A stretch of 64,000 nt of DNA from Marinicella meishanensis (GCF_019931145.1 NZ_JAIOUV010000001.1:186001-250000); one strand, 5' to 3'. Shown: positions 1 to 8,375, counted from the first letter of the stretch. The notes: generated by a model not told the origin, from the sequence alone. Program-made: numbers and translations.

Positions 1-1399
1 TGTTGTTGGGGTTGAACAGGCTGCCATCAGACATCAGTTGACCATCACCAACACCACCCCACAAAAACAGCTCGCTGCCAGTCCAAGTGTGGGCCGCCGC
101 ATAGCGGCCGGACAATGCCTGGTCCTGACTGGTGCTGATCCAGGCATCATGAGACGCCACATAGATCCCACCGGTATCAATGCCGGTGGTGCTGGACAAG
201 CGACCACCCCAGACCACCATGAAAGACCCGGTCCAGACCATGTGGGGATATGCGTGGCCAGCAGGCGCATTGACTCCGGTGATGGCCGTCCATTGATCCA
301 AATCAGGCTTGTATCTGGCATTTCCACCGCCCCAAAGTAGCATCTCAGAGCCGGTCCAAATGGCCGCATGTCCCGCATTGGGAGTGGGCGCATTGAGGAG
401 GCTCAGGTCGCGCCATTGGTTGCTGCTGGGATCATAAGCCTGCCCATCGCCTTGGCCAGAAGGCAGGTACCCACCCCAAATGATCATTTCTGTTCCCGAC
501 CAAACCGCGGTGTGTAAATACCTGGGCTCAGAAATTCCGCTGGCAGTGGCTTGCCACATACCGGTTGTCGGGTTGTACCTGCCACCGCTGTTGAGTTCAC
601 CATGGACGAAATCATTCAAGCCGCCCCAAACAATCATTTCCTGCCCGGTCCAAACAGCTGAGTGTTGAAAACGACCTTCTGGCGCATTGGCCGATGAGGT
701 GAACTGCCATTGATCCAACACCGGATCATACAGGGCCCCAGACCGCAACGCATACTGGTCAAAAAAATCCTGCCAATAGCCCCCCCAGATGATCATGTGG
801 TTTCCATCCCAAATGGTGGTGTGTCGCGTCCTTGGGCTTGGAATCCTGGGGGCTGGCAAAGTTGAGCCCTGCTGGATTGGGTGTCTTTGCAATTGGCGCC
901 AGTCAAGCCCCAATAAAGCGTCGGGATCACCCACAGCCGAGAAGTGTTGTGCCACCAAGGCTGGCCGCACCAAACACGCCAAGATTTGTTGCTCGTCGTG
1001 TCCCAATGCCGCCATGTATTGTTGCAAGCGTTTGGGCATCTGACTGGCAGCTTGGATCCGCTGCCATTCTGCTTGCACCACTGCCGCACTGAAGTACCAG
1101 GATTTCTGCTGCTGCAAATACACTTCTTGTTTGAGGTTTCGCAGCACCGCTGCCCTGATTTGGGCGGCACTGGCAGTGGGATTGTGCGTGGGTTTTGGAT
1201 GCCGGTTGTGTGCTGGCCAGTGCTGAAAAGACCACCGCAAATCAACCAGTTTTTGCTCACACACAAGGCGAGATTGTAAATAAGAATCCGGGTCTTTCAA
1301 GCCCCAAGACGTTTGCTGCAAATTGGCGACAGCCCCTGTGGCACCCAACAACAACATGCATGCCATCAACAACCGTTTGCAACGAAAATTTCCTATCAT
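1..1399 (-). CDS. secreted kelch/galactose-oxidase-type beta-propeller protein, 3' end outside window
   Basis: The frame is open from an ATG at 1399 to the left edge, so at least 466 residues are present and the C-terminus is missing. Residues 1-25 form a signal peptide (basic start, then a leucine-rich core, cleavage near AVA). Residues about 70-165 are helical and resemble the N-terminal chaperone segment of SurA-type proteins (resemblance only). From about residue 190 there are at least five repeats of roughly 50 residues with the pattern H-T-(A/T)-(V/I)-W-(T/S)-G-x-E-M-(I/L)-x-W-G-G, which is the kelch/galactose-oxidase blade signature. The likely role is an exported beta-propeller binding protein; no catalytic residues of galactose oxidase are visible. 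It points away from the tRNA at 1524 and shares a 124-base intergenic region with it. Confidence 0.75.
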   Translation of the reverse strand, partial: MIGNFRCKRLLMACMLLLGATGAVANLQQTSWGLKDPDSYLQSRLVCEQKLVDLRWSFQHWPAHNRHPKPTHNPTASAAQIRAAVLRNLKQEVYLQQQKSWYFSAAVVQAEWQRIQAASQMPKRLQQYMAALGHDEQQILACLVRPALVAQHFSAVGDPDALLGLDWRQLQRHPIQQGSTLPAPRIPSPRTRHTTIWDGNHMIIWGGYWQDFFDQYALRSGALYDPVLDQWQFTSSANAPEGRFQHSAVWTGQEMIVWGGLNDFVHGELNSGGRYNPTTGMWQATASGISEPRYLHTAVWSGTEMIIWGGYLPSGQGDGQAYDPSSNQWRDLSLLNAPTPNAGHAAIWTGSEMLLWGGGNARYKPDLDQWTAITGVNAPAGHAYPHMVWTGSFMVVWGGRLSSTTGIDTGGIYVASHDAWISTSQDQALSGRYAAAHTWTGSELFLWGGVGDGQLMSDGSLFNPNN

Positions 1400-1523
1400 G
1401 CAACCATTTTAACACCAATCTGCTGATCTTTTGTTACGCCAACGTTAAATCGGATGGTCCATGGAAAATCATTGAATTCACTTGTTTTCAACCGATTTCC
1501 CGTTAAAATACACCCTCAAATCC

Positions 1524-1600
1524 GCGCCCATAGCTCAGCTGGATAGAGTAACTGGCTTCGAACCAGTTGGTCGGGAGTTCGAATCTCTCTGGGCGCGCCA
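1524..1600 (+). tRNA. tRNA-Arg (anticodon TCG)
   Basis: A complete cloverleaf of 77 bases can be folded: acceptor stem GCGCCCA/TGGGCGC (all seven pairs), D arm GCTC/GAGT, anticodon stem ACTGG/CCAGT with loop CTTCGAA (anticodon TCG), T arm GGGAG/CTCTC with loop TTCGAAT, and an encoded CCA end. A promoter-like -10 (TAAAAT, 1504-1509) with a weak -35 (TTGTTT, 1482-1487) lies just upstream, and a strong terminator follows at once. TCG reads the CGA codon and, by wobble, others of the CGN box. Confidence 0.95.
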
Positions 1601-1606
1601 CACATA

Positions 1607-1633
1607 CAAAACCACCTTAATGGTGGTTTTTTT
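1607..1633 (+). terminator. Rho-independent terminator of tRNA-Arg
   Basis: An ACCACC/GGTGGT stem with a TTAA loop is followed by seven T residues, seven bases after the tRNA CCA end. Confidence 0.85.
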
Positions 1634-1749
1634 GTGTCAGGTGATCAGAGAATGAGTACTCCCTCAGTTCGACTGAAATGACTGGATCATTTCAGCCCGT
1701 CAGCTGGCTGACGACCCCGAAGGGGTGGAGCACATGGATGTGCGGAATA

Positions 1750-1810
1750 ATCTCTCTAGGCGCGCCACACAAAGAAAGCCACCTTTTTTATGGTGGTTTT
1801 TTTGTGTCTT
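1750..1810 (+). repeat. displaced copy of the tRNA-Arg 3' end plus its terminator
   Basis: The stretch ATCTCTCT(A)GGCGCGCCACACA matches the last part of the T arm, the acceptor 3' strand, CCA and the first flanking bases of the tRNA (1583-1604) with one mismatch, displaced by 167 bases. It is followed by a similar GCCACC...GGTGGT hairpin and T-run (1779-1803). The rest of the tRNA is absent. It could be a decayed tandem tRNA copy or an attachment-site scar of an integrated element. A weaker trace (GGGCGTGCCACAC) lies near 2454-2466. Apart from this and the terminator I see no gene between 1601 and 1910. Confidence 0.6.
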
Positions 1811-1910
1811 TCATTCAATGCATCAGTCAATCTCCACTGTCATCATTAACACCCCTTTTTATTGTCAACGCTTGTTTTTGACTGCGCCAATATTCGTATG
1901 CCTTGCCCAC

Positions 1911-2309
1911 TTAATCCTCATAGTCATAATAATCGGTGGTGTAGAGTACGAATACTTCTTGATCCGGCTGGATGAAAAAAATACCCCGTTCAAGTATGGC
2001 AGGCACTGAAACATCACAACCAAATAACTTCAGTTCTTCAACCCCAAAGGCTTCACCTTTTAACAGCCTTTGAGGAATGACGGTGACCTTGTATTCGGGG
2101 GTTGAATCAGGAAAGGATGCGAACTCTTTGCCGTCTCTCAAAGCACGAATGGTTTTGTCTTGGTACCCATGCAAGTGGATACCCACCACCTGACCGATGT
2201 AAATTGACTCATACCGATCAAAGTTGAGAGAAGGTTTCTTTTCTGGAAGACACCCCAAACTGTATCCTGATGACATAAACAACACAAACATCAGTAACTT
2301 TTTAAACAT
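1911..2309 (-). CDS. small exported protein of unknown function
   Basis: 132 residues. The start at 2309 is fixed by an AAGGAG box about 9 bases upstream. Residues 1-20 are a signal peptide; the Cys at about 20 follows S-L-G, a poor lipobox, so lipoprotein processing is possible but uncertain. The mature part has a segment with the pattern S-I-Y-I-G-Q-V-V, reminiscent of small secreted domains that begin with an 'xIFxGxV' strand, a second Cys near residue 98, and an acidic, tyrosine-rich tail. I do not recognise the family. It stands alone between the tRNA region and the next minus-strand gene. Confidence 0.6.
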   Translation of the reverse strand: MFKKLLMFVLFMSSGYSLGCLPEKKPSLNFDRYESIYIGQVVGIHLHGYQDKTIRALRDGKEFASFPDSTPEYKVTVIPQRLLKGEAFGVEELKLFGCDVSVPAILERGIFFIQPDQEVFVLYTTDYYDYED

Positions 2310-2486
2310 GTTTCAAACTCCTTTTTTAAATGAACTGATGAAAGTAGTGTGGTCAATTTGGGTATTTCACAAGGGGAATGGGGGTGGTATCAGATAACTG
2401 AAAGGGACAGAAATTCATTCAAATATGGCTGAGCACATGAGTTCTTTATATGGGCGTGCCACACTGCCAATCCCAATCAAAATTTC

Positions 2487-2834
2487 TTACCGAGACTCCT
2501 TTAAAAAAGGCAGCAGCTGTTCACCGGTGACTTGGTGTTGATCGATCAAACACAGGCGGATGGGGTTGGAAATGGTGATGCGGGCACAGCTGTATTGGGT
2601 ATCGGGATCGATTTCGGCCGCAAAGGCGTGGTCCCATTGCGCCGCATGTCGAATGCTTGCAACGGGAATCCACACCACCTGATCGGTTCCGCACAGTTTG
2701 AACAAATAATCATCCAGGCAGGCACCCAACCACTGGTCTTTGCTCAAGATCACGGTCGAACTGGCGTTCTCCCGGTTCAACGGCTGGGTGGCCCGACGGG
2801 CCGTGATGGGGGTGATGTTGTGGGCGGTATTCAT
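2487..2834 (-). CDS. hypothetical protein, 115 aa
   Basis: I chose the ATG at 2834 because CAGGA lies about 7 bases upstream; an in-frame ATG at 2888 would add 18 residues without a clear ribosome site. The protein has no signal peptide or membrane segment. It contains three Cys, a W-x-P motif (VVWIPVASI) and a DPDTQYSCARITI segment. I do not recognise the family and infer a small soluble cytoplasmic protein. It lies 78 bases downstream of the repeat-domain gene (2913-4502), on the same strand, and could be co-transcribed with it. Confidence 0.5.
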   Translation of the reverse strand: MNTAHNITPITARRATQPLNRENASSTVILSKDQWLGACLDDYLFKLCGTDQVVWIPVASIRHAAQWDHAFAAEIDPDTQYSCARITISNPIRLCLIDQHQVTGEQLLPFLKESR

Positions 2835-2912
2835 GACAATTCCTGTGAGGGTAGTCACACCTGACCCACATGACGGGGAAGGTATCATGCATTGGATCAG
2901 GTGTGACTTTCA

Positions 2913-4502
2913 TCATTGCAACACGACCGACAAGTAAACCGTGCCGCCTTGTTTCACTTCAATCAGTTGATTCAGTGGGTCAAAGGTCAAAGGCAATTTA
3001 CCCGGTTCTACCGGATCCCTGAATTCCACTTCCACTTCATCGGCATTGACGTTGAGACTGGCCACTTGGGCGCCACCCACCACCAGTTGATAGGTGCCGA
3101 AGTTCAAGTCTTCAACTTCCACTTTGAAATCCCGGCGGTCATCCCGCACTTCATATTCAACCGTGCCACTGGCATCGGCATCGACCCCGGCATTGATGAA
3201 GTCGCGCTCGATTTCCAATTCTTGGTTGTTGCCGCCGCCGTTACCACCACCATTACCACCGCCATTGCCCCCACCGTTGTTCGGACCAGAGCCGGGTTCA
3301 GCAGGGAATTCCAGGGTGAAGAACACGGTGGCGCCTTGGCTGATGCTGAGGAATTGACCGAATGGATTGAAATCCAACAGTTCTTTTCCGGCTTCCACTG
3401 GGTTGCGGAATTCCAATTCACCTGCCAAGCCCGCCGCGGTTTGACTGACTTGGATGATGCCTGCGGTCACGCCATCAACATTGAAATCATAGAAGCCGGC
3501 AGGCACGTCTTCCAGTTCCACCTGAAAGTCCACCCGATCAGCCCGCTGTTCCAATTTGGTTTTGGCTTGACCCAATGGCACCACACCGGTATTGACCATA
3601 TAGACTTCGGTCTCGCTGTCACCAAATGGTGGGGCATTTTGACTGCTGCCTCCGCCGCCATTGCCGCCACCGTTGCTGCCATCGGAGGTCAAATAGACCA
3701 GACCATTGCGCACAATGTCGATCACTTGACCCTGTGGATCAAAGTCCAAGGGCAATTTGCCGGGCTCCACCGGATCCCTGAATTCAATTTCACCTTCGGC
3801 GCGACCATCGGCTTGCATCACCACATTGATGTCACCGCGGTGCACGGCTCCCACCATCAACTGATAAGTGCCCAGCGGCAGGTCTTCAATTTCAACTGAA
3901 TAATCAATCCGGTCGGTTCTTTGCTCGTACTTGGTTTTGCCATGGGCATCGGCATCCAATCCGGTGGTCAACAGTGGGGTGATGACCTCGGTTTCGGTGA
4001 GGGTGTCGCCCAATTCATCGAACAAGCCGCCAGTGCAGTTCAAGTTGTTGATCACGGTGCTGCGGGTGATGGGCATGGATCCGGCTGTGAACCCCGGCAA
4101 TTGCGGTTGCCAACTGACGGTGCCGTTGTTGCAATCTTGAAAAGTGAAGGTGACTTCACCCCAAGGCGTGTTGGTCATGTTGGCGGGGTTGTGCGCGTTA
4201 CCAAACAACCCCCCTTCGGGCAGCATCATATCGAACTGGATGGATTGGTCTTCAATGGAACCCACGCCGATTAACCAATATTGGTTGCCCACCGTGTCAA
4301 AGGTGAACCACGTGGTCAAGGCCTGCTTTTGTTGGTTGCTTTTGATGATTTCCAGCAAAAACCCTTGACCACTGGTGGCTGGATTGAACCAACCGCCGGT
4401 GAAACTTTTGGTGATGATCAACTCCCGGGCATGGCTGGGAGGTGACGCCATGGTCATCAAAATGACCAACATATATATGGTGTGTTTTAAGGGGTATTTC
4501 AT
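2913..4502 (-). CDS. exported protein with a GWFNP domain and three copies of a ~100-residue repeat
   Basis: 529 residues. Residues 1-26 are a signal peptide (cleavage near SHA-RE). Residues about 35-165 form a domain starting GGWFNPATSGQGF, a module also present in the giant RHS protein at the right of this window (AWWNPDQSGTGWHFYW). Three repeats follow (about 175-275, 300-400 and 425-529), each with the core (K/E)xExRxDRxDFxVExED...G-Y...V and ending in EFR(D/N)PVE-(P/A)-GK-x-L-x-F(D/N)P. The repeats are separated by Gly/Asn-rich linkers (for example GGGNGGGN tracts near residues 405-425). The repeat looks like a beta-sandwich adhesive or carbohydrate-binding unit, which is inference. It is divergent from the DUF6502 gene, with an AT-rich intergenic region between them. 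Confidence 0.7.
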   Translation of the reverse strand: MKYPLKHTIYMLVILMTMASPPSHARELIITKSFTGGWFNPATSGQGFLLEIIKSNQQKQALTTWFTFDTVGNQYWLIGVGSIEDQSIQFDMMLPEGGLFGNAHNPANMTNTPWGEVTFTFQDCNNGTVSWQPQLPGFTAGSMPITRSTVINNLNCTGGLFDELGDTLTETEVITPLLTTGLDADAHGKTKYEQRTDRIDYSVEIEDLPLGTYQLMVGAVHRGDINVVMQADGRAEGEIEFRDPVEPGKLPLDFDPQGQVIDIVRNGLVYLTSDGSNGGGNGGGGSSQNAPPFGDSETEVYMVNTGVVPLGQAKTKLEQRADRVDFQVELEDVPAGFYDFNVDGVTAGIIQVSQTAAGLAGELEFRNPVEAGKELLDFNPFGQFLSISQGATVFFTLEFPAEPGSGPNNGGGNGGGNGGGNGGGNNQELEIERDFINAGVDADASGTVEYEVRDDRRDFKVEVEDLNFGTYQLVVGGAQVASLNVNADEVEVEFRDPVEPGKLPLTFDPLNQLIEVKQGGTVYLSVVLQ

Positions 4503-4604
4503 GGTAGCCTCATTTCGGTTGTTTGTACTATATATGATGTTTTCACATCTCTTACTGCAAAATATATAGCAAATAACAGGGCTAAATCAAGTTTTTTCTG
4601 ATTT

Positions 4605-4647
4605 ATTTGCAATAATTGTTGCAAATAGGCATCGAACTTGCTATAGT
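4605..4647 (+). promoter_or_regulatory. promoter with operator-like dyad before the DUF6502 gene
   Basis: A perfect 8-base inverted repeat, ATTTGCAA-TAATTG-TTGCAAAT (4605-4626), overlaps a -35 candidate TTGCAA (4619-4624). The spacer is 17 bases and the -10 is TATAGT (4642-4647), which places the start of transcription near 4654, some 20 bases before the ATG at 4674. The overlap suggests repression, perhaps by the downstream winged-helix protein itself; that link is inference. Confidence 0.55.
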
Positions 4648-4673
4648 GGGCTCAACTGGCAAGAGTATGAACC

Positions 4674-5492
4674 ATGAAAAATCAATTAAAAAGCGTGATC
4701 ATCCAAATGTTGATACAAGTCTTCCGCCCATTGGCCAAGATCTTGTTGCGACTGAAAGTCCCCTTCAATGAGGTCAGTGACGTGTTGAAATGGACTTATG
4801 TGGATGTGGCCAACGAACATTTTGGCCTGAACGGCAAGCCCCCCACCAAATCCCGCATTTCGGTGATCACTGGCTTGTCCCGAACCCAAGTGGACATCCA
4901 AATGAAAGCCAACCTGTTCCAAACCGAAACCGATCAATATAAATGGAATCGCGCGGTGCGGGTGTTGACCGGCTGGGTGGAAGACAAAGATTATTTGGAC
5001 CAACATGGCAAAGCCCGCATCATTCCGCTGGAAGCCGAGGGCAGTCACGACTTCAAGTCCCTGGTTGAAAAGTATTCCGGCGGCGCCACCGTGCGGTCCA
5101 TCCTGGACGACTTGGCGGCCTCTGGTTCAGTGCAAACCAATGGCGACCAAGTTGAATTGCTGAAGCCTTATTACTTGACCGTCAACGATCCCGATGACGA
5201 ACAAAAATTGAATTTCCTGGGCGTGTCCACCCAATACCTGTTGGAAACCATTGACCACAACATCGACCCAGACAAATCGGATCCACGCTTCCAACGCATC
5301 GTGATCCACCATGAATTACCCAAATCATTGATCAACATCGCCGAATCTTATGTGCGAGACAAAAGCCAACAATTGGCCAATGACGTGGATGAATACTTAG
5401 AACACCTGATCCAATACGCCAACGACGATGGTGGGGAAACCGTTCCTTACCTGGGCCTTGGCTTATACTATTACCAAGGAGACCGACCATGA
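4674..5492 (+). CDS. DUF6502 family protein, winged-helix-like
   Basis: 272 residues, close to the usual size of the DUF6502 family. The N-terminal part (residues 1-75) carries the typical features: a hydrophobic helix with FRPLAKILLRLKVPFNEV, then the segment PPTKSRISVITGLSRTQV, which looks like the recognition helix of an HTH/winged-helix fold. The C-terminal half is acidic and of unknown role. The gene overlaps or abuts the start of the exported DUF5666 protein (an ATG at 5489 overlaps the stop as ATGA), so the two are probably one operon. Function is unproven; a DNA-binding regulator is inferred. Confidence 0.75.
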   Translation: MKNQLKSVIIQMLIQVFRPLAKILLRLKVPFNEVSDVLKWTYVDVANEHFGLNGKPPTKSRISVITGLSRTQVDIQMKANLFQTETDQYKWNRAVRVLTGWVEDKDYLDQHGKARIIPLEAEGSHDFKSLVEKYSGGATVRSILDDLAASGSVQTNGDQVELLKPYYLTVNDPDDEQKLNFLGVSTQYLLETIDHNIDPDKSDPRFQRIVIHHELPKSLINIAESYVRDKSQQLANDVDEYLEHLIQYANDDGGETVPYLGLGLYYYQGDRP

Positions 5493-5554
5493 ACAGCCCC
5501 AAACACCGAATCCAAACCCAAACCCATATTTTGAATCTCATTCAGGAGAAAACC

Positions 5555-7081
5555 ATGAATCCCATCAAACGCATGATGTGCCTGGCTGTGTTGTTGACTG
5601 CCAGCACCCTACAAGCTGCCGACACCACGCCCATCAACCCAAACCAAGCACCGATCATCCAGGGCCAAGGTGGCACCGGCATCACCATCAATGACATCCG
5701 GAATTTCCAGATCGATCAAAACACCATCATCCGTGAAGACGGGGTGGTGGTTTCGGCGGCCCGTGGCCAAGGCGGCACCGGCTTCAAAGTCCGCTACCGC
5801 ATTGGCGATGACGTGAACCCGTCCATCACCAATGGCACCATTGATGAGATCGATTTGATCAACACCCACAAAGGGCCGGTCACTTCGCTGGACCCGTTCA
5901 GAATTTTCAATGTGGATGCCCAAATCACTGCCAACACCTTTTTTGATGACAACTTGACCTTTGCCGACATCAACATCGGCGATGAATTGAAACTGTCGGG
6001 CTTTGTCGATGCCAATTCCAGCTTGCTGGTCAGCCGCGTGGAAGCCGACGACGACCCATTGACTGAGTGGAAATTGTCGGGTTATGTGTCGGGCTTGACT
6101 GCGACCGAATTCAACATCCAAAACCAAGTGGTGGTGATTGGTGGCGTGGTTCCCAATGACTGTGACACCGGCTTGACCAATGGCGAGTTCGTGGAAATCG
6201 AAGCCACCCCTGACGCCATGTTCATGGCCGGTTCGCCACTGACCACCGTGACCAAGATTGAATGCAAGCCCGAAGGCATCGTGACCTTACCGGGCGACGT
6301 GATTCCGGTGGCCTTGGAAGGACTGGTGGATTTTGAAGACATCGAAATGAACAACTTGTTCACCATTGCCGGACAACAAATCAATGTCAGTGGCACCACC
6401 GTTTACATCAATGGTGAAGTTGATGACATCGTGGTCGGCGCCAAAGTAGAAGTCGAAGGGCTGATGAACACCACCACCTCAATCATCGATGCCTTGAAAG
6501 TGAAGTTCAAAGAAGTTCGCTTTAAATTTGAAGAACCCGTGTTGCCGGCTGATGTGTCACCCGGTCAGTCCATCCAGTTGTATGGCCGCACCATCTTATC
6601 CACCCCCCAATTGCGAGATGAGGACGGCATCATGGGTTCAGGCTTGGGTGTTGAGACCCAAGTGGAAGTCCGGGGTTACGCCGACAGTGATGGCAACTTG
6701 TATGCCACCCGTGTGCGTGAACGGGGTAACCCCGACGCCACTGACGTCAGTGCCGATGGCCAAATCACTGCCATCAACGACCCCTTGATTGAAGTGTTTG
6801 GCATCACCGTGGACACCAGCACCAGTGTGTTCTTTGACATCAACAACATGCCCATCACCGCCACCGATTTCTTCAACCAGATCGCGGTGGGCACCGAAGT
6901 CGAAGTGGAAAATGCGGTGGTCAATGAAATGACCAACGTGATTTCCGGCGGCATCATCCGCATTGACGAAGACGATGATTTCACCTTCATCGGCACCACC
7001 GAGGCTGGCACCACCGAAGGATTGGGGGTGGGCACCATCACCGGTGCAGCCGACCTGATCTTTGCTGATTCATTCGATTGA
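5555..7081 (+). CDS. exported DUF5666-repeat protein with C-terminal LIFADSFD motif
   Basis: I chose the ATG at 5555 because CAGGAG lies seven bases upstream and because the product then begins with a clean signal peptide (MNPIKRMMCLAVLL..., cleavage near LQA-AD). An in-frame ATG at 5489 would overlap the previous stop and give 530 residues with an odd polar extension. The mature protein has repeated beta-rich units of about 70 residues of the DUF5666 type, with phrases such as VGAKVEVEG, VETQVEVRGYADSDGNLYATRV and IAVGTEVEVENAV. It ends in DLIFADSFD, the terminal motif also seen in the protein at 42717-42986. Likely periplasmic or surface located, co-expressed with the DUF6502 gene. Confidence 0.75.
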   Translation: MNPIKRMMCLAVLLTASTLQAADTTPINPNQAPIIQGQGGTGITINDIRNFQIDQNTIIREDGVVVSAARGQGGTGFKVRYRIGDDVNPSITNGTIDEIDLINTHKGPVTSLDPFRIFNVDAQITANTFFDDNLTFADINIGDELKLSGFVDANSSLLVSRVEADDDPLTEWKLSGYVSGLTATEFNIQNQVVVIGGVVPNDCDTGLTNGEFVEIEATPDAMFMAGSPLTTVTKIECKPEGIVTLPGDVIPVALEGLVDFEDIEMNNLFTIAGQQINVSGTTVYINGEVDDIVVGAKVEVEGLMNTTTSIIDALKVKFKEVRFKFEEPVLPADVSPGQSIQLYGRTILSTPQLRDEDGIMGSGLGVETQVEVRGYADSDGNLYATRVRERGNPDATDVSADGQITAINDPLIEVFGITVDTSTSVFFDINNMPITATDFFNQIAVGTEVEVENAVVNEMTNVISGGIIRIDEDDDFTFIGTTEAGTTEGLGVGTITGAADLIFADSFD

Positions 7082-7102
7082 CCTCTCACTTCAGCATGGA
7101 GA

Positions 7103-7131
7103 AAAGGCCTGGCATTTGCTTGGCCTTTTTT
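7103..7131 (+). terminator. Rho-independent terminator after the DUF5666 gene
   Basis: AAAGGCC and GGCCTTTTTT arms enclose an 11-base loop, 22 bases after the stop codon. Confidence 0.8.
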
Positions 7132-7210
7132 GTTTTGGGCACCATGAAATCTTTCAGCAAGTTCATGACGGGACCACGATGTCTGTGAGAAAATACAATT
7201 TTGATCACTG

Positions 7211-7879
7211 ATGGCTTTGATGCAAGCAGATTTCTGGTACGACAAATGGAGCAGCAACGAGATTGGCTTTGACCAAAACCAGCCCAACCCACTGCTGGTG
7301 GCACAATGGCCTGCCTTGAACCTGCAACCCGGCGCCAAGGTGTTTGTGCCTTTGTGTGGTAAATCGATTGACATGGTGTGGTTGTTGCAACAGGGTTTCC
7401 AAGTGGTCGGTAACGAGCTCAGTGAAGAGGCCATTCAGCGTTTTTTCCAATCCCTGGAAATCGAGCCCAACATCACCCAAGTGGGCGATTTCACCCTCTA
7501 CCAAACCACCATGGTCCGCATCTATGTCGGCGATTTTTTTGCCCTCAAAGACACCCACCTGGGCCTGGTCGACGCCACCTATGACCGCGCCTCACTGGTG
7601 GCGCTTCCGGCTGAGATGCGGATCGATTACGCCCAACACCTGCAAACCATCACCAACCGGGCTACCCAACTGCTGATCACTTTTGACTACGACCAATCCC
7701 AACAAGCCGGTCCACCCTTTGCCATCCCGGCTGCCGAAATCGAAACCCATTACGGGTCTGAAAATCAGCTCAAACAACTGGCCAGCATGCCGGTCAAAGG
7801 CGGTTTGAAAGGCGGCTGTGAGGCCTTGGAGCAGGTGTGGCTGGTGGCCGCTGAAAACTCAGTTGTTCAAAAAGATTGA
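7211..7879 (+). CDS. tpm: thiopurine S-methyltransferase (TPMT family)
   Basis: 222 residues, the normal size for bacterial TPMT. These enzymes transfer methyl from S-adenosylmethionine to thiols and, in some bacteria, to selenium or tellurium compounds. Family features: FWYDKWSSNEIGFDQ at residues 8-22, the SAM-binding segment VFVPLCGKSIDMVWLL (about 44-59), VVGNELSEEAI (about 65-75) and YDRASLVALP (about 122-131). A second ATG at 7220 (MQADFW) is an equally plausible start, as neither has a clear ribosome site. It stands alone, between the terminator at 7103 and a convergent gene. Confidence 0.9.
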   Translation: MALMQADFWYDKWSSNEIGFDQNQPNPLLVAQWPALNLQPGAKVFVPLCGKSIDMVWLLQQGFQVVGNELSEEAIQRFFQSLEIEPNITQVGDFTLYQTTMVRIYVGDFFALKDTHLGLVDATYDRASLVALPAEMRIDYAQHLQTITNRATQLLITFDYDQSQQAGPPFAIPAAEIETHYGSENQLKQLASMPVKGGLKGGCEALEQVWLVAAENSVVQKD

Positions 7880-7938
7880 CAAGCAAACTCCCATTGACCT
7901 GATTCATATTCATTGAAACAGGCCAAAATCTGCGATGA

Positions 7939-8283
7939 TCAATGTTTGCTTTTGACCTTGATGCGGGAGATTTGCGCCTTTTCCGGCAAGCCCCTGATTC
8001 GCGTCCAATATTCCGCACGCACGTCTTCATCAATTTCTGCTGTGGTGGTGTACAGCGCATCACGACCGTCTTTGCGACAACCTGATATCCAGTAAGCCTC
8101 ACCGGTTTCTACATCAAAATAGTTGGATTTAAATCCTTGACCTTTACGTGTTTCAAAAGTTTTTCCGGCATAATGAATTGATTGGCCTGATTTTGAAAAA
8201 GTCACGCGTCCAATGCGAGCCTGCCCAACAATTCCATCATCCCCTTTGTGTTCAATGTACACGATTCTGCTTTTGGGTCTCAT
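7939..8283 (-). CDS. small conserved protein of unknown function
   Basis: 114 residues, no signal peptide. The core reads RIGRVTFSKSGQSIHYAGKTF (about 23-43), then KGQGFKSNYFDVETGEAYWISG and a tail with YTTTAEIDEDVRAEYW. I recognise this as a small conserved family found in many bacteria, sometimes labelled '1-deoxy-D-xylulose-5-phosphate synthase' in databases; it has none of the thiamine-binding domains of that enzyme, so the label is wrong. Function unknown, cytoplasmic. Confidence 0.7.
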   Translation of the reverse strand: MRPKSRIVYIEHKGDDGIVGQARIGRVTFSKSGQSIHYAGKTFETRKGQGFKSNYFDVETGEAYWISGCRKDGRDALYTTTAEIDEDVRAEYWTRIRGLPEKAQISRIKVKSKH

Positions 8284-8375
8284 TGGGTGCTCATTAAGTT
8301 AGGTGAAAATGCGCAGTCAGCAACACCCAACAAAAAGTGGATGGTTGTGGTGCCAATTGTTTTCAACATGGGTGG

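Noticed and set aside
34-393. Minus-strand ORF of 119 residues at the left edge
   Set aside because: It is a shifted frame of the kelch-type gene, whose own frame is open from 1399 to the edge with regular repeats.
793-1266. Minus-strand ORF of 157 residues rich in Cys and Trp
   Set aside because: Same strand but wrong frame relative to the kelch-type gene; no ribosome site.
2916-3899. Plus-strand ORF of 327 residues
   Set aside because: It is antisense to the three-repeat exported protein, rich in His/Phe/Ile from complementary codons, and has no ribosome site or recognisable domain.
7939-8283. Label as 1-deoxy-D-xylulose-5-phosphate synthase
   Set aside because: The protein has only 114 residues and no thiamine-binding domain; the true enzyme has about 620.
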